Part shown: positions 16,644 to 24,444 of the stretch, piece after piece
How the letters are laid out: each line of letters begins with the position of its first letter
How positions within the stretch are numbered: the first letter of the stretch is position 1
NCBI GenBank assembly: GCA_965198725.1
Contig: CBDAPX010000001.1
Span: 558,001 to 622,000 of the forward strand
Direction of reading: 5' to 3'
DNA from: CBDAPX01 sp965198725
GTDB lineage: Bacteria; Pseudomonadota; Alphaproteobacteria; Rhodobacterales; Rhodobacteraceae
DNA length: 64,000 bases
Made by a program: the position numbers and the translations under genes
Notes under the pieces: model-generated
Seen by the model: only the letters and a program-made list of their open reading frames with translations
What the model was told of the DNA's origin: nothing
Database searches by the model: none

Positions 16644-17561
16644 TCATCCTTTGGAAATCCGCTTTTCGACGGCTGCCAGATTGCGTTTTTCCTGCCAAGC
16701 CACCATGCGCGTGTGCCATTGTGGAAACAAACGAATTGCAAAATCGACAAGTTTTGCCTGCGTTGTGATCACCAGCCTAGGACGCCTTTTGCGCACCGCA
16801 CGCAGAATCTGATTTGCCGCCTCTTCTGGCCTGGCAACGTTGATGATCTTGTTGGCAACCTGACGGGCCTGTTCAATTTCAAATTGGGTCCGGGCGTCGG
16901 CACCCTCTTTCGCCGTTGCGGCCATGTTGTTCACGATATTGGTGGCGACACCGCCGGGATGTACGACCAGCACATGAACCTTGTGTCCATGTGACCGCAT
17001 CTCTGCATCGACGCTTTCGGTAAACCCGCGCACGGCGAACTTGGCTGATACATATGCCAAACCGGGCGTATGGGCGTAGAGGCCAAACAAGCTGGAGATA
17101 TTGATCAGAGCGGCGTCTCCGCTCTCGATCAGATGGGGCAGAAAGGCCTTTGTCCCATGGACCACACCCCAGAAATTGATGTTCATCACCCGCTCGAATT
17201 CGGCCGGGTCGGTGGCCAACACACCTTGTTCATAAGACGCGATGCCCGCCACATTGTAGAGTTGGTGGATAATCCCAAACCGGGTTTTCACCGCATCCGC
17301 GAACGCTATGACGGCTTTGTTGTCACTGATGTCGAATGGGCGCGTAAACACCTCTGCGCCTTGTGCGGTCAGGGCATTTGATACCTCTGCCAAGGCGTCG
17401 GCGTTCCAATCGGTCAGGGCATTTGATACCTCTGCCAAGGCGTCGGCGTTCCAATCGGTCAGGGCGAGCTTTGCGCCGTCCCGCGCCAATTGCTCGGCCA
17501 AGGCTTTGCCAATCCCACTGGCCGCTCCGGTGATGACGACGGTTTTACCGCGAAACGTCAT
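16644..17561 (-). CDS. Short-chain dehydrogenase/reductase with an internal duplication
   Basis: A 305-aa classical SDR. The cofactor motif TGAASGIGKAL (residues 11-21), the acidic residue after strand beta-2 (LALTDWN), NVAG in place of the usual NNAG, the catalytic Ser (INISSLFG) and Tyr-Lys (AYVSAKF) are all present. A 15-residue block LTDWNADALAEVSNA is repeated exactly, duplicating the end of beta-2 and the next helix; this may disturb cofactor binding. A C-terminal extension of about 60 residues (RAVRKRRPRLVITTQAKLVD) is common in one SDR subgroup. It overlaps the hydrolase gene by four bases (ATGA) and is the third gene of a monooxygenase-hydrolase-SDR operon. The substrate is unknown, perhaps an alcohol or ketone in the same pathway. 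Confidence 0.85.
   Translation of the reverse strand: MTFRGKTVVITGAASGIGKALAEQLARDGAKLALTDWNADALAEVSNALTDWNADALAEVSNALTAQGAEVFTRPFDISDNKAVIAFADAVKTRFGIIHQLYNVAGIASYEQGVLATDPAEFERVMNINFWGVVHGTKAFLPHLIESGDAALINISSLFGLYAHTPGLAYVSAKFAVRGFTESVDAEMRSHGHKVHVLVVHPGGVATNIVNNMAATAKEGADARTQFEIEQARQVANKIINVARPEEAANQILRAVRKRRPRLVITTQAKLVDFAIRLFPQWHTRMVAWQEKRNLAAVEKRISKG
17366..17455. repeat. 45-bp perfect tandem duplication inside the SDR gene
   Basis: Copies at 17366-17410 and 17411-17455 are identical, and the match runs about 10 bases further. The unit encodes 15 residues in frame. Identity of the copies points to a recent slippage or unequal-exchange event, or to an assembly artefact. Confidence 0.95.
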
Positions 17562-18435
17562 GCCGCAGATCCAACATGGTGCGCAATTAACTCGGTCAGT
17601 CGAGGCGCAAGGCTGTCTGCCAAATCATGTCCCATGCCTTTGATCTCTGTGAATGTCGCGTTGGGGATGGCGGCCGCCGTTGCTTTGCCTCCGCTCGGCG
17701 CGACGATGCGGTCCCGGTCCCCGTGAATGACCAGTGTCGGTGCCGTGATGTACTTCAGCGACTTTGTGCGGTTGCCTGATCCAATAATCGCTGCCGCCTG
17801 TCGCAGCAGATCCGCTCGACCGTCACCTTCTGCCCGCCGGATCGCCTCGCGCAGATAGGTTTCCCATCGCTCCAGATTGGCGGGATGCTGCGTGCCTTGC
17901 AGGTATTGAACATCGTCCAGAAACTTTGCCACCGCACCGTCGACGTGTCGCGGCATCGGTTTGGCCAACCTTATTTTCATCTGCAACGTTGGCTGCCCAA
18001 CATTCATCGCGCCCGTGGTCGAAAAGATCGAAACAAGCGACGCGACGCGATCCGGATAGGTGGCGGCAACCGTCTGAGCGATCATCCCGCCCATCGACAT
18101 CCCGACGACAGGCGCTTTTTCCAGCCCGAGGTATCCATCAGACCAACCGTATCATTGGCCATATCAGTCAGCGTGTATTGCCCTTTGGGCACCCGGTTGA
18201 CGGCCAGCCGCCAAAACGCAGGCGGTTCGGTGTCGGGAAAACTCGACCGGCCACAATCGCGGTTGTCAAAAACAATGGGCTGAAAACCGGCCTCCACCAA
18301 GGCGTCGATCAAGGGCTGTGGCCAAGAATGCAATTGCAGGGTGATCCCGGCAATCAGCACAATCGGCGTGCCGGTTCCATAAGTCCGGTAGCACAGGCGG
18401 ATACCCGATGGCAGCGAACAAAACTGGTCAGACAT
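17558..18435 (-). pseudogene. Alpha/beta hydrolase, frameshifted before the nucleophile elbow
   Basis: Two overlapping reading frames together encode one alpha/beta hydrolase of about 292 aa. The first part starts MSDQFCSLPSGIRLCYRTYG and holds the oxyanion region (VLIAGITLQLHSWPQ) and VFDNRDCGRSS. It runs out of frame after GLMDT. The second part resumes at GMSMGGMIAQTVA, with the nucleophile Ser, and ends with the acid region (LVIHGDRDRIVAPSGG) and the catalytic His (IKGMGHDLAD). Restoring one C in the run at about 18128-18131 (ACCTCGG to ACCCTCGG) joins the frames as DTLGLEKAPVVGMSMGG. As written the product lacks the nucleophile. It overlaps the monooxygenase and SDR genes, so the operon was intact before the lesion. 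A sequencing error is possible. Confidence 0.85.
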
Positions 18436-19906
18436 CCGGGTCCACCGATTTGATCTTGGCCCCCTTGGGCAAAAGGCTCATCCCCGGCTCTGGGATGGGC
18501 ACCTTGGACAACAGCTTTGAATCCGGAACATAGCCGAACGACATCGCCCAAGGCTCTTTGGCGCCTTGTTTTGGCAGGTAGTCCAACGCGCGTTTCACAT
18601 AGCCTGCGCCAAAATCCATCAGGGGCCGGGTCGGGAACGGGCCAAAGGGTCTTTCGGCGACACAAATCGCTTTGCCCTGTGCTTCTGTTTCGCGCATCAG
18701 GCGCATGAAATACTTGCACAGCAAGCCGATTTTCAACGTCCAGGATGATGTCGTGCATCCAACCGCAAGCGACAGGTTTGGAACACCGTCCAACAGCGCA
18801 CCGCGAAAGACGACATGGTCTGCCGGATCGATGCGGCGGCCATCAACGGACAGTGCGATCCCGCCGGCAATCTTGACGATCAGCCCGGTCGCGGAAATCA
18901 CGACATCTGCGTCGATCTGGGTGCCGTCTTTCATGCGAATGCCATTGGCCGAAAACGCATCGATCCCACCGGTTACGATCGTGGCGTTGTCCTGAGACAA
19001 CGCTTTGAAATAGTCGCCATTGGGCGCAAGGCACAGCCGCTGATCCCAGGGGTTATAGGGTGGGTCAAAATGTGTTTCGACCGGAAAACCCGGTGGCAGC
19101 TGTTTCGCGGTGGCCTTGCGGATCATCCGTTTCGCGCGGTCCGGAAAGCTTTGACAAAACCGAACGAAATAGTGGCTGAACCAAATATTCTTGTGCCGCG
19201 ACCAAGTGTGCGCGGTTTGATCCGGCAGCCATTTTTCGAACGCCTTGGCCAGACCGTCCCGCGCCGGCAGGGACATGACGTAGCTGGGCGTGCGCTGAAT
19301 TTGGGTGACGTGGGCCGCAGTTTGAACCAGTTCTGGCAACAGGGTCACAGCCGTCGCGCCGCTGCCGATCAAGGCAACAGTCTTGCCGGTCAGGTCCAGA
19401 TCATCCGGCCAAAACTGGGGATGAATGACCTGCCCTTCAAACGCATCTTCGTTTGGGAAATCCGGTTTGAAGCCGCGTTCGTAATCGTAATAGCCGCTCG
19501 ACATGAACACCCAACGGCACTTTTGCGCCTTGGTCTGGCCGGTTGCCAGATCCTTGACCGTCAGGGTCCACAAGGCTTCTCCAGAGGACCAGCTGGCCGC
19601 CTCAATCCGCTGACCAAAATCAATTTTGTCGGACAGGCCGAATTCTTCGACCGCTTCGCGCAGATAGGTCAGGATGGCGTCCGCCGGTGCAATGGCGGTA
19701 TCGCCTTTCCAGGGTTTGAACTCATAAGCAAAGGTATAGAGATCGGAATCCGACCGGATGCCCGGGTATTTGAACAGATCCCATGTCCCGCCGATATTGT
19801 CGCGCGCCTCGATGATCCGGAACCGTTTGCCGGGCATGTCGCGGGTCAGGTAACAACCACAGCCGATCCCGGAAATTCCGGCACCTACAATGACGACGTC
19901 CAGCAC
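18428..19906 (-). CDS. Baeyer-Villiger-type flavin monooxygenase
   Basis: A 492-aa NAD(P)H- and FAD-dependent monooxygenase. The FAD-binding motif VIVGAGISGIGCG is at residues 5-17, GGTWDLFKYPGIRSDSD follows, and the Baeyer-Villiger fingerprint FEGQVIHPQFWP matches FxGxxxHxxxW. The second Rossmann motif is ALIGSGATAVTLLPEL. The likely reaction is oxygen insertion into a ketone to give an ester, which the next gene (a hydrolase, now frameshifted) would cleave and the SDR gene would serve; this chain is inference. The first good start codon is the GTG at 19906, but a strong GGAGGAGAGGA sits 9 bases before an in-frame ATC at 19918, not near the GTG, so the true start is uncertain. It lies 184 bp downstream of the carnitine dehydrogenase gene. 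Confidence 0.88.
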   Translation of the reverse strand: MLDVVIVGAGISGIGCGCYLTRDMPGKRFRIIEARDNIGGTWDLFKYPGIRSDSDLYTFAYEFKPWKGDTAIAPADAILTYLREAVEEFGLSDKIDFGQRIEAASWSSGEALWTLTVKDLATGQTKAQKCRWVFMSSGYYDYERGFKPDFPNEDAFEGQVIHPQFWPDDLDLTGKTVALIGSGATAVTLLPELVQTAAHVTQIQRTPSYVMSLPARDGLAKAFEKWLPDQTAHTWSRHKNIWFSHYFVRFCQSFPDRAKRMIRKATAKQLPPGFPVETHFDPPYNPWDQRLCLAPNGDYFKALSQDNATIVTGGIDAFSANGIRMKDGTQIDADVVISATGLIVKIAGGIALSVDGRRIDPADHVVFRGALLDGVPNLSLAVGCTTSSWTLKIGLLCKYFMRLMRETEAQGKAICVAERPFGPFPTRPLMDFGAGYVKRALDYLPKQGAKEPWAMSFGYVPDSKLLSKVPIPEPGMSLLPKGAKIKSVDPDV

Positions 19907-20090
19907 GTCTTTTTCGATGTGAATTGGTCCTCTCCTCCCAATGAAGCTTTACCCGGACAGATGCCATGCCGGGCAATGCGTTCATCAAGAGTGTGTGGCG
20001 GTGCAGGGCGCGAGGCAATTCATTTGGCAGGCGACGTTGCGGCACCCAAAGAGACCGGGCTGCCGCCCCGGTATTGGGACGGCGTCCGGT

Positions 20091-21491
20091 TTATGCGGTT
20101 GGATCCGGCAAATCGGCATGTGCTTTTGCAAAGGCCATCAGCCTGTCCAGAACCGCTTGCGTAGGAAGGGACGTTTTGCGCGTGTCGAGGTCAACATGCA
20201 GCAACATGCTTTCCACGGTCGCGCTGAGCCGCCCATCACCTGTATGCAGATAATGGAACAGCCGCAGCTTTTTGCCCTCTCCTTGCAAAACATGCGTTGT
20301 GACGCGCAACGTTTCCCCGGCTTTCACCTCATCCATGTAGCGGATTGTGTTTTCGACGGTGAAATAGCTTTTGCCAGAGGCGATATAATCCGCATCCGCC
20401 CCTATCATTTCCATGAAACGGTCCGTCGCCTGTGAACCTACCTCAAGGTAATGGGTCTCATTCATGTGACCATTGTAGTCGGTCCAGGTTTGCGGCACCG
20501 GGCGCAGCCCGGTCACCGGCAAACCGCCACCAACATCCGGCGTCGGCAATGCGGCCTCGTGCGCGGTCAGAACCCCGCCTGCTCCGCTGCCAGAGCGTTT
20601 CAGCGCCCGCATCATCCCCACAAGGTTGTCATCACGCAGACGTTCCAGTTCGCGGATCGTCATGTGTCCAGATTGCGCATCGGATTGCCCGGCGACCAGG
20701 TCGACCAACTCATCGGTAAATTCCGGTACGTCCATCAGTTTCGTCCAAGGCCATTCCAGGGCCGGACCAAATTGGGCCATGAAATGCTTCATCCCCGCTT
20801 CGCCACCGGCCACACGATAGGTTTCAAACAAGCCCATCTGTGCCCAGCGCAGGCCAAAGCCCATGCGGATCGCCTCGTCAATCTCTTCGGTCGTGGCGAT
20901 ACCATCCTTGACCAGCCACAGCGCCTCACGCCACACAGCCTCAAGGAAACGGTCCGCGATATGGGCATCGATTTCCTTGCGAACATGCAACGGATACATG
21001 CCCACGGATTTCAGCAAATCGGCCGCGGTCGCCATCTGATCAGCGTCGCCAACCAGCTCGACCAACGGCAGCAGATACACAGGGTTGAAAGGGTGCGCGA
21101 CGATGACGCGCGCGCCTTTCTCGGTCAGCTCTGACGGTTTGAAACCGGATGTGGATGACCCGATCACGGCACTTTCTGGCGCGTGTTCGGTCAGCGCGGC
21201 ATGGACTTTGTGCTTCAGCTCTAGCCGTTCTGGCACGCTTTCCTGAACCCAATCGGCCCCGGCAACCGCTGTCGCCAGATCGTCGTGAAACGTTAATGCG
21301 CCTTCGGGCGGCAGCGACGTGTTGTAAAGCGATGGCAGGCTGCGACGAGCATTGGCCAACACCTCACCGATCTTCCGCTCGGCCTCGGGGTCGGGGTCGA
21401 AGACGTTGACGTTCCATCCGTTCAGCAGGAACCGCGCGGCCCAGCCACCGCCGATCACGCCGCCGCCTATGATTGCAGCCGTCTTGGTCAT
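20091..21491 (-). CDS. lcdH: L-carnitine dehydrogenase fused to a thioesterase domain
   Basis: A 466-aa two-domain protein. Residues 1 to about 310 form a 3-hydroxyacyl-CoA dehydrogenase-like enzyme with the NAD motif AAIIGGGVIGGGW, VQESVPERLELK, GSSTSGFKPSEL and VAHPFNPVYLLPLVEL, typical of L-carnitine 3-dehydrogenase. Residues about 325-466 are a hotdog thioesterase (TWTDYNGHMNETHYLEVGSQ, SYFTVENTIRYMDEV). In pseudomonads the two activities (CdhA and CdhB) are separate. The dehydrogenase makes 3-dehydrocarnitine, and the thioesterase is expected to release glycine betaine from betainyl-CoA. The start ATG at 21491 overlaps the BKACE stop (ATGA), so both are made together. Confidence 0.9.
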   Translation of the reverse strand: MTKTAAIIGGGVIGGGWAARFLLNGWNVNVFDPDPEAERKIGEVLANARRSLPSLYNTSLPPEGALTFHDDLATAVAGADWVQESVPERLELKHKVHAALTEHAPESAVIGSSTSGFKPSELTEKGARVIVAHPFNPVYLLPLVELVGDADQMATAADLLKSVGMYPLHVRKEIDAHIADRFLEAVWREALWLVKDGIATTEEIDEAIRMGFGLRWAQMGLFETYRVAGGEAGMKHFMAQFGPALEWPWTKLMDVPEFTDELVDLVAGQSDAQSGHMTIRELERLRDDNLVGMMRALKRSGSGAGGVLTAHEAALPTPDVGGGLPVTGLRPVPQTWTDYNGHMNETHYLEVGSQATDRFMEMIGADADYIASGKSYFTVENTIRYMDEVKAGETLRVTTHVLQGEGKKLRLFHYLHTGDGRLSATVESMLLHVDLDTRKTSLPTQAVLDRLMAFAKAHADLPDPTA

Positions 21492-22402
21492 GATTTTGGC
21501 GCCCGTTTGGTCAGGCCAAGATTTTCGCGAACCTCTTGCGGGCCGATCACACGGGCGCCCATGCCTTCGATCACGCCAACAGAACGTTCGACCAATTGCG
21601 CGTTGGTCGCCAGGACCCCTTTGTCCAGCCACAGATTGTCTTCCAGCCCGACACGGACATTCCCACCAGCCAGAACCGCCGCCGCGGAATAGGCCATCTG
21701 GTTTCGGCCCAGCGCGAAGGCAGAGAAGGTCCAGTCATCCGGCACGTTGTTGACCATCGCCATAAAGGTGTTGAGATCATCCGGCGCGCCCCATGGCACG
21801 CCCATGCACAGCTGAACCAACGCGGGATTCTCAAGAATACCCTCTTTGACCAGCTGTTTTGCGAACCACAGGTGGCCGGTGTCGAATGCCTCGATCTCTG
21901 GCTTCACGCCCAGATCGGTCATCATCTGTCCCATGGCGCGCAACATGCCGGGCGTGTTTGTCATCACGTAATCGGCCTCGGCAAAGTTCATGGTGCCACA
22001 GTCCAGCGTGCAAAGCTCTGGCAGGCATTCGACAATATGCGCCATCCGTTCTGTTGCCCCGATCATGTCGGTGCCGTCTGGATTTACAGGCAATGGGGCC
22101 TCGGTCGTCCCAAATGTAATGTCACCGCCCATCCCGGCGGTCAGGTTCAGCACGACGTCAACATCTGCATCCCGAATGCGGTCGGTCACCTCGCGATACA
22201 GGTCCAGACGACGGGATGGCACGCCGGTTTCCGGGTCCCGCACGTGGCAGTGCACTACCGCCGCACCTGCTTTGGCCGCGTCGATCGCAGAGTGGGCGAT
22301 TTGTTCGGGGCTGCGCGGAACATGCGGCGACCGATCCTGGGTCGACCCCGATCCGGTTACGGCGCAGGTGATGAAAACGTCGCGGTTCATCGTCAGTGGC
22401 AT
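21488..22402 (-). CDS. BKACE-family dehydrocarnitine cleavage enzyme
   Basis: A 304-aa beta-keto acid cleavage enzyme (DUF849 family). The Zn-binding motif VVHCHVRDPETG and the later EAFDTGHLWFAKQL and GLEDNLWLDKG are conserved. Enzymes of this family join a beta-keto acid to acetyl-CoA, giving acetoacetate and a new CoA ester. Given the neighbouring carnitine dehydrogenase-thioesterase, the likely substrate is 3-dehydrocarnitine and the product betainyl-CoA, as for CdhC. The start at 22402 has AGGATGAG upstream. It is divergent from the first GlxA-type regulator with 90 bp between. Confidence 0.9.
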   Translation of the reverse strand: MPLTMNRDVFITCAVTGSGSTQDRSPHVPRSPEQIAHSAIDAAKAGAAVVHCHVRDPETGVPSRRLDLYREVTDRIRDADVDVVLNLTAGMGGDITFGTTEAPLPVNPDGTDMIGATERMAHIVECLPELCTLDCGTMNFAEADYVMTNTPGMLRAMGQMMTDLGVKPEIEAFDTGHLWFAKQLVKEGILENPALVQLCMGVPWGAPDDLNTFMAMVNNVPDDWTFSAFALGRNQMAYSAAAVLAGGNVRVGLEDNLWLDKGVLATNAQLVERSVGVIEGMGARVIGPQEVRENLGLTKRAPKS

Positions 22403-22492
22403 GGCGGCTCATCCTGTTGGCAAATGTTCGGCATGCAGCGTATCGCTGGATCGCACTTGATCGCTATGCAATTTCTGCCATTTTTCTAACTT

Positions 22493-23458
22493 ATGCTGCC
22501 ATATCGGACTCATCACTTCGACTTTCTTCTGCTCGACGGCTTTTCCAACATGGTATTGGCCAGCGCGATGGAACCCTTGCGCGACGTCCAGATGCGCAGC
22601 ATCGATGCAGGCCTGTCATGGCGCATAACAACCTTGGACGGTGCACCCGCGATCAGCTCAAGCGGGTTGAAAATGACGCCGGACGGCGTTTTCGACGAAA
22701 CCCGCCGGGATGAAACGCTTGTATTGGTCGCCGGGTACATTCCAAGGGCCCAGATCACACCCCAAGTTCTCGCCCGCATACGGCAGGCCGTGCGGACCGC
22801 CGAACAGGTTATCGCAATCGATGGCGCATCATGGATTTTGGCCGAGGCGGGCGTGCTGGACGGGTTCAGCGCAACCGTGCACTGGCAGGATTTTGACGCC
22901 TTCACCGAAGCCTTCCCATCGGTCAACGTATCCCCGAGCCGCTATGTACGCTCTGGCAAATTCATAACCAGTGGTGGGGCCAGTTCGGTCATGGACTTGT
23001 TTCTGGACCTGATCGGCGAACGGTTTGGCCCCACCGCGGCGTTTGAGGCCTCCACAATGTTTCAATACGACCCCTTTGCCCAATCGGCGCGGCAAAGCGG
23101 GCCAATGCGTCTGCGAAACCGGGGATCAGCGACCGTTTTGTCCGCCCTTGACGCCATGGTCGAACATATCGAGACACCGCTTTCGACCCAAGACTTGGCG
23201 CGGCACGCGTCAGTGTCCGAGCGCACGCTCAACCGCGTTTTTCTGCAAGAGCTCGGCATCACGCCCGGCAAATATTACCAGATGCTGCGCCTGCAGCGCG
23301 CGCGGTATTTGGCAGAGGAAACACCGATGCCGCTGGACCAAGTCGCGCTGCGCTGCGGGTTTTCATCTGCTTCGGCCTTGGGGCGCGCCTTTGCTTCTGC
23401 CTATGGCTTACGCCTTGGCGACCTCCGTCGTCGCGGACCGCAACGCGCGGGGACTTGA
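22493..23458 (+). CDS. GlxA/AraC-family regulator, CdhR-like (1)
   Basis: A 321-aa regulator with an N-terminal DJ-1/PfpI-like domain (HHFDFLLLDGFSNMVLASAM, about residues 1-190) and a C-terminal AraC double helix-turn-helix (TQDLARHASVSERTLNRVFL, ALRCGFSSASALGRAFAS, about 215-310). Members of this type sense choline, betaine or carnitine metabolites (GbdR, CdhR). It is divergent from BKACE, so it is the likely activator of the dehydrogenase arm. Its 3' end overlaps that of the oppositely oriented second regulator by 51 bp. Confidence 0.88.
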   Translation: MLPYRTHHFDFLLLDGFSNMVLASAMEPLRDVQMRSIDAGLSWRITTLDGAPAISSSGLKMTPDGVFDETRRDETLVLVAGYIPRAQITPQVLARIRQAVRTAEQVIAIDGASWILAEAGVLDGFSATVHWQDFDAFTEAFPSVNVSPSRYVRSGKFITSGGASSVMDLFLDLIGERFGPTAAFEASTMFQYDPFAQSARQSGPMRLRNRGSATVLSALDAMVEHIETPLSTQDLARHASVSERTLNRVFLQELGITPGKYYQMLRLQRARYLAEETPMPLDQVALRCGFSSASALGRAFASAYGLRLGDLRRRGPQRAGT

Positions 23459-24367
23459 TCCGAACGCGTCCCGAAACGCCCGGGTCAACGCGCTGGCGTT
23501 GTCATACCCACAGCGCCCCGCGATCTCGGCGACCGATTGATCGGTATCGACGACCAGCTTTCGGGCCAGATTCAACCGCAATCGCCGGTAAACCGCGCGA
23601 GGCGTGGCACCCATATGGGTTTTCATGCGCTCTTCCAGCGTCTTTTGCGAACAACCGATGCGCCGTGCCAAATCGGCAATCGGCACCGGGTCTTCCAGAT
23701 GTTCCTGCATGATGTCCAGTGCCCGGTCGACAAAAGTCGTACGGCCCGACCCACTGCGGTGGGAGCGTACGGAATCCCGCACCATGAAAAGCTGTGCTAC
23801 CTCAAGACCCAGCATTTGACCGTGATCCTCAGTGATAAGATGCGTGATCAGGTCAAACGCCGCCATTGCGCCAGAGCAAGTGACACGGTCGCGGTCCAAA
23901 ACGAACCTTTCCCGTTGCACATCCACTTGCGGAAAGGTTTCGGCAAAGCGGGTCAGTTCCTCCCAATGGATTGTCGCGCGATACCCGTCCAGCAGCCCGG
24001 CCCGCGCCAACAGCCAACTGCCGGTATCAAACCCGGCCAACCGTTGATACCGGGGCGCAACCTGACGCAGCGCGCGTGTCACATTGCGCCCATCCAACAG
24101 GTTAAAGCCGTAGGACGGCATCACGATCAACTGATCCGCCGCCCCGGATGCCAGGGCCCCGTGCGGGGCAATCTGTAACCCGCTGGAGCTTTGCACCGGA
24201 TTGCCGTCCAAGGTCAGAAAGCGCCAGTCGTAAAGGGCCGCACCGGACAAGTCGTTGGCCGCGCGCAACGGTTCGACCGAATTGGCCAGGCAATGGTTGG
24301 AAAACCCGTTAAACAAAAGCAGGTCAAAGGATCGTACCCGATCCGACGGGATTTGCGAATTCTGCAT
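23408..24367 (-). CDS. GlxA/AraC-family regulator (2)
   Basis: A 319-aa protein of the same build as its neighbour: DJ-1/PfpI-like domain (RSFDLLLFNGFSNHCLANSV) and C-terminal AraC domain (IADLARRIGCSQKTLEERMK, EIAGRCGYDNASALTRAF). The two regulators have the same domain layout but clearly different sequences, so any duplication is old. It is divergent from the acyl-CoA dehydrogenase gene with about 77 bp between starts and is the likely regulator of the CaiD-containing arm. Its 3' end overlaps the first regulator gene by 51 bp. Confidence 0.88.
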   Translation of the reverse strand: MQNSQIPSDRVRSFDLLLFNGFSNHCLANSVEPLRAANDLSGAALYDWRFLTLDGNPVQSSSGLQIAPHGALASGAADQLIVMPSYGFNLLDGRNVTRALRQVAPRYQRLAGFDTGSWLLARAGLLDGYRATIHWEELTRFAETFPQVDVQRERFVLDRDRVTCSGAMAAFDLITHLITEDHGQMLGLEVAQLFMVRDSVRSHRSGSGRTTFVDRALDIMQEHLEDPVPIADLARRIGCSQKTLEERMKTHMGATPRAVYRRLRLNLARKLVVDTDQSVAEIAGRCGYDNASALTRAFRDAFGSSPRALRSATTEVAKA

Positions 24368-24444
24368 GATTTTTTTCTAATCCTGCACGCCGTTCGCGCG
24401 CAAGTCTGATTGTTATTGCGGCGTTGAACATTGGGGAGTCGGTG

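Noticed and set aside
21492..21632. N-terminal extension of the carnitine dehydrogenase
   Set aside because: The extra 47 codons overlap BKACE coding sequence and look like an out-of-frame shadow; the ATG at 21491 gives the family start and an ATGA coupling.
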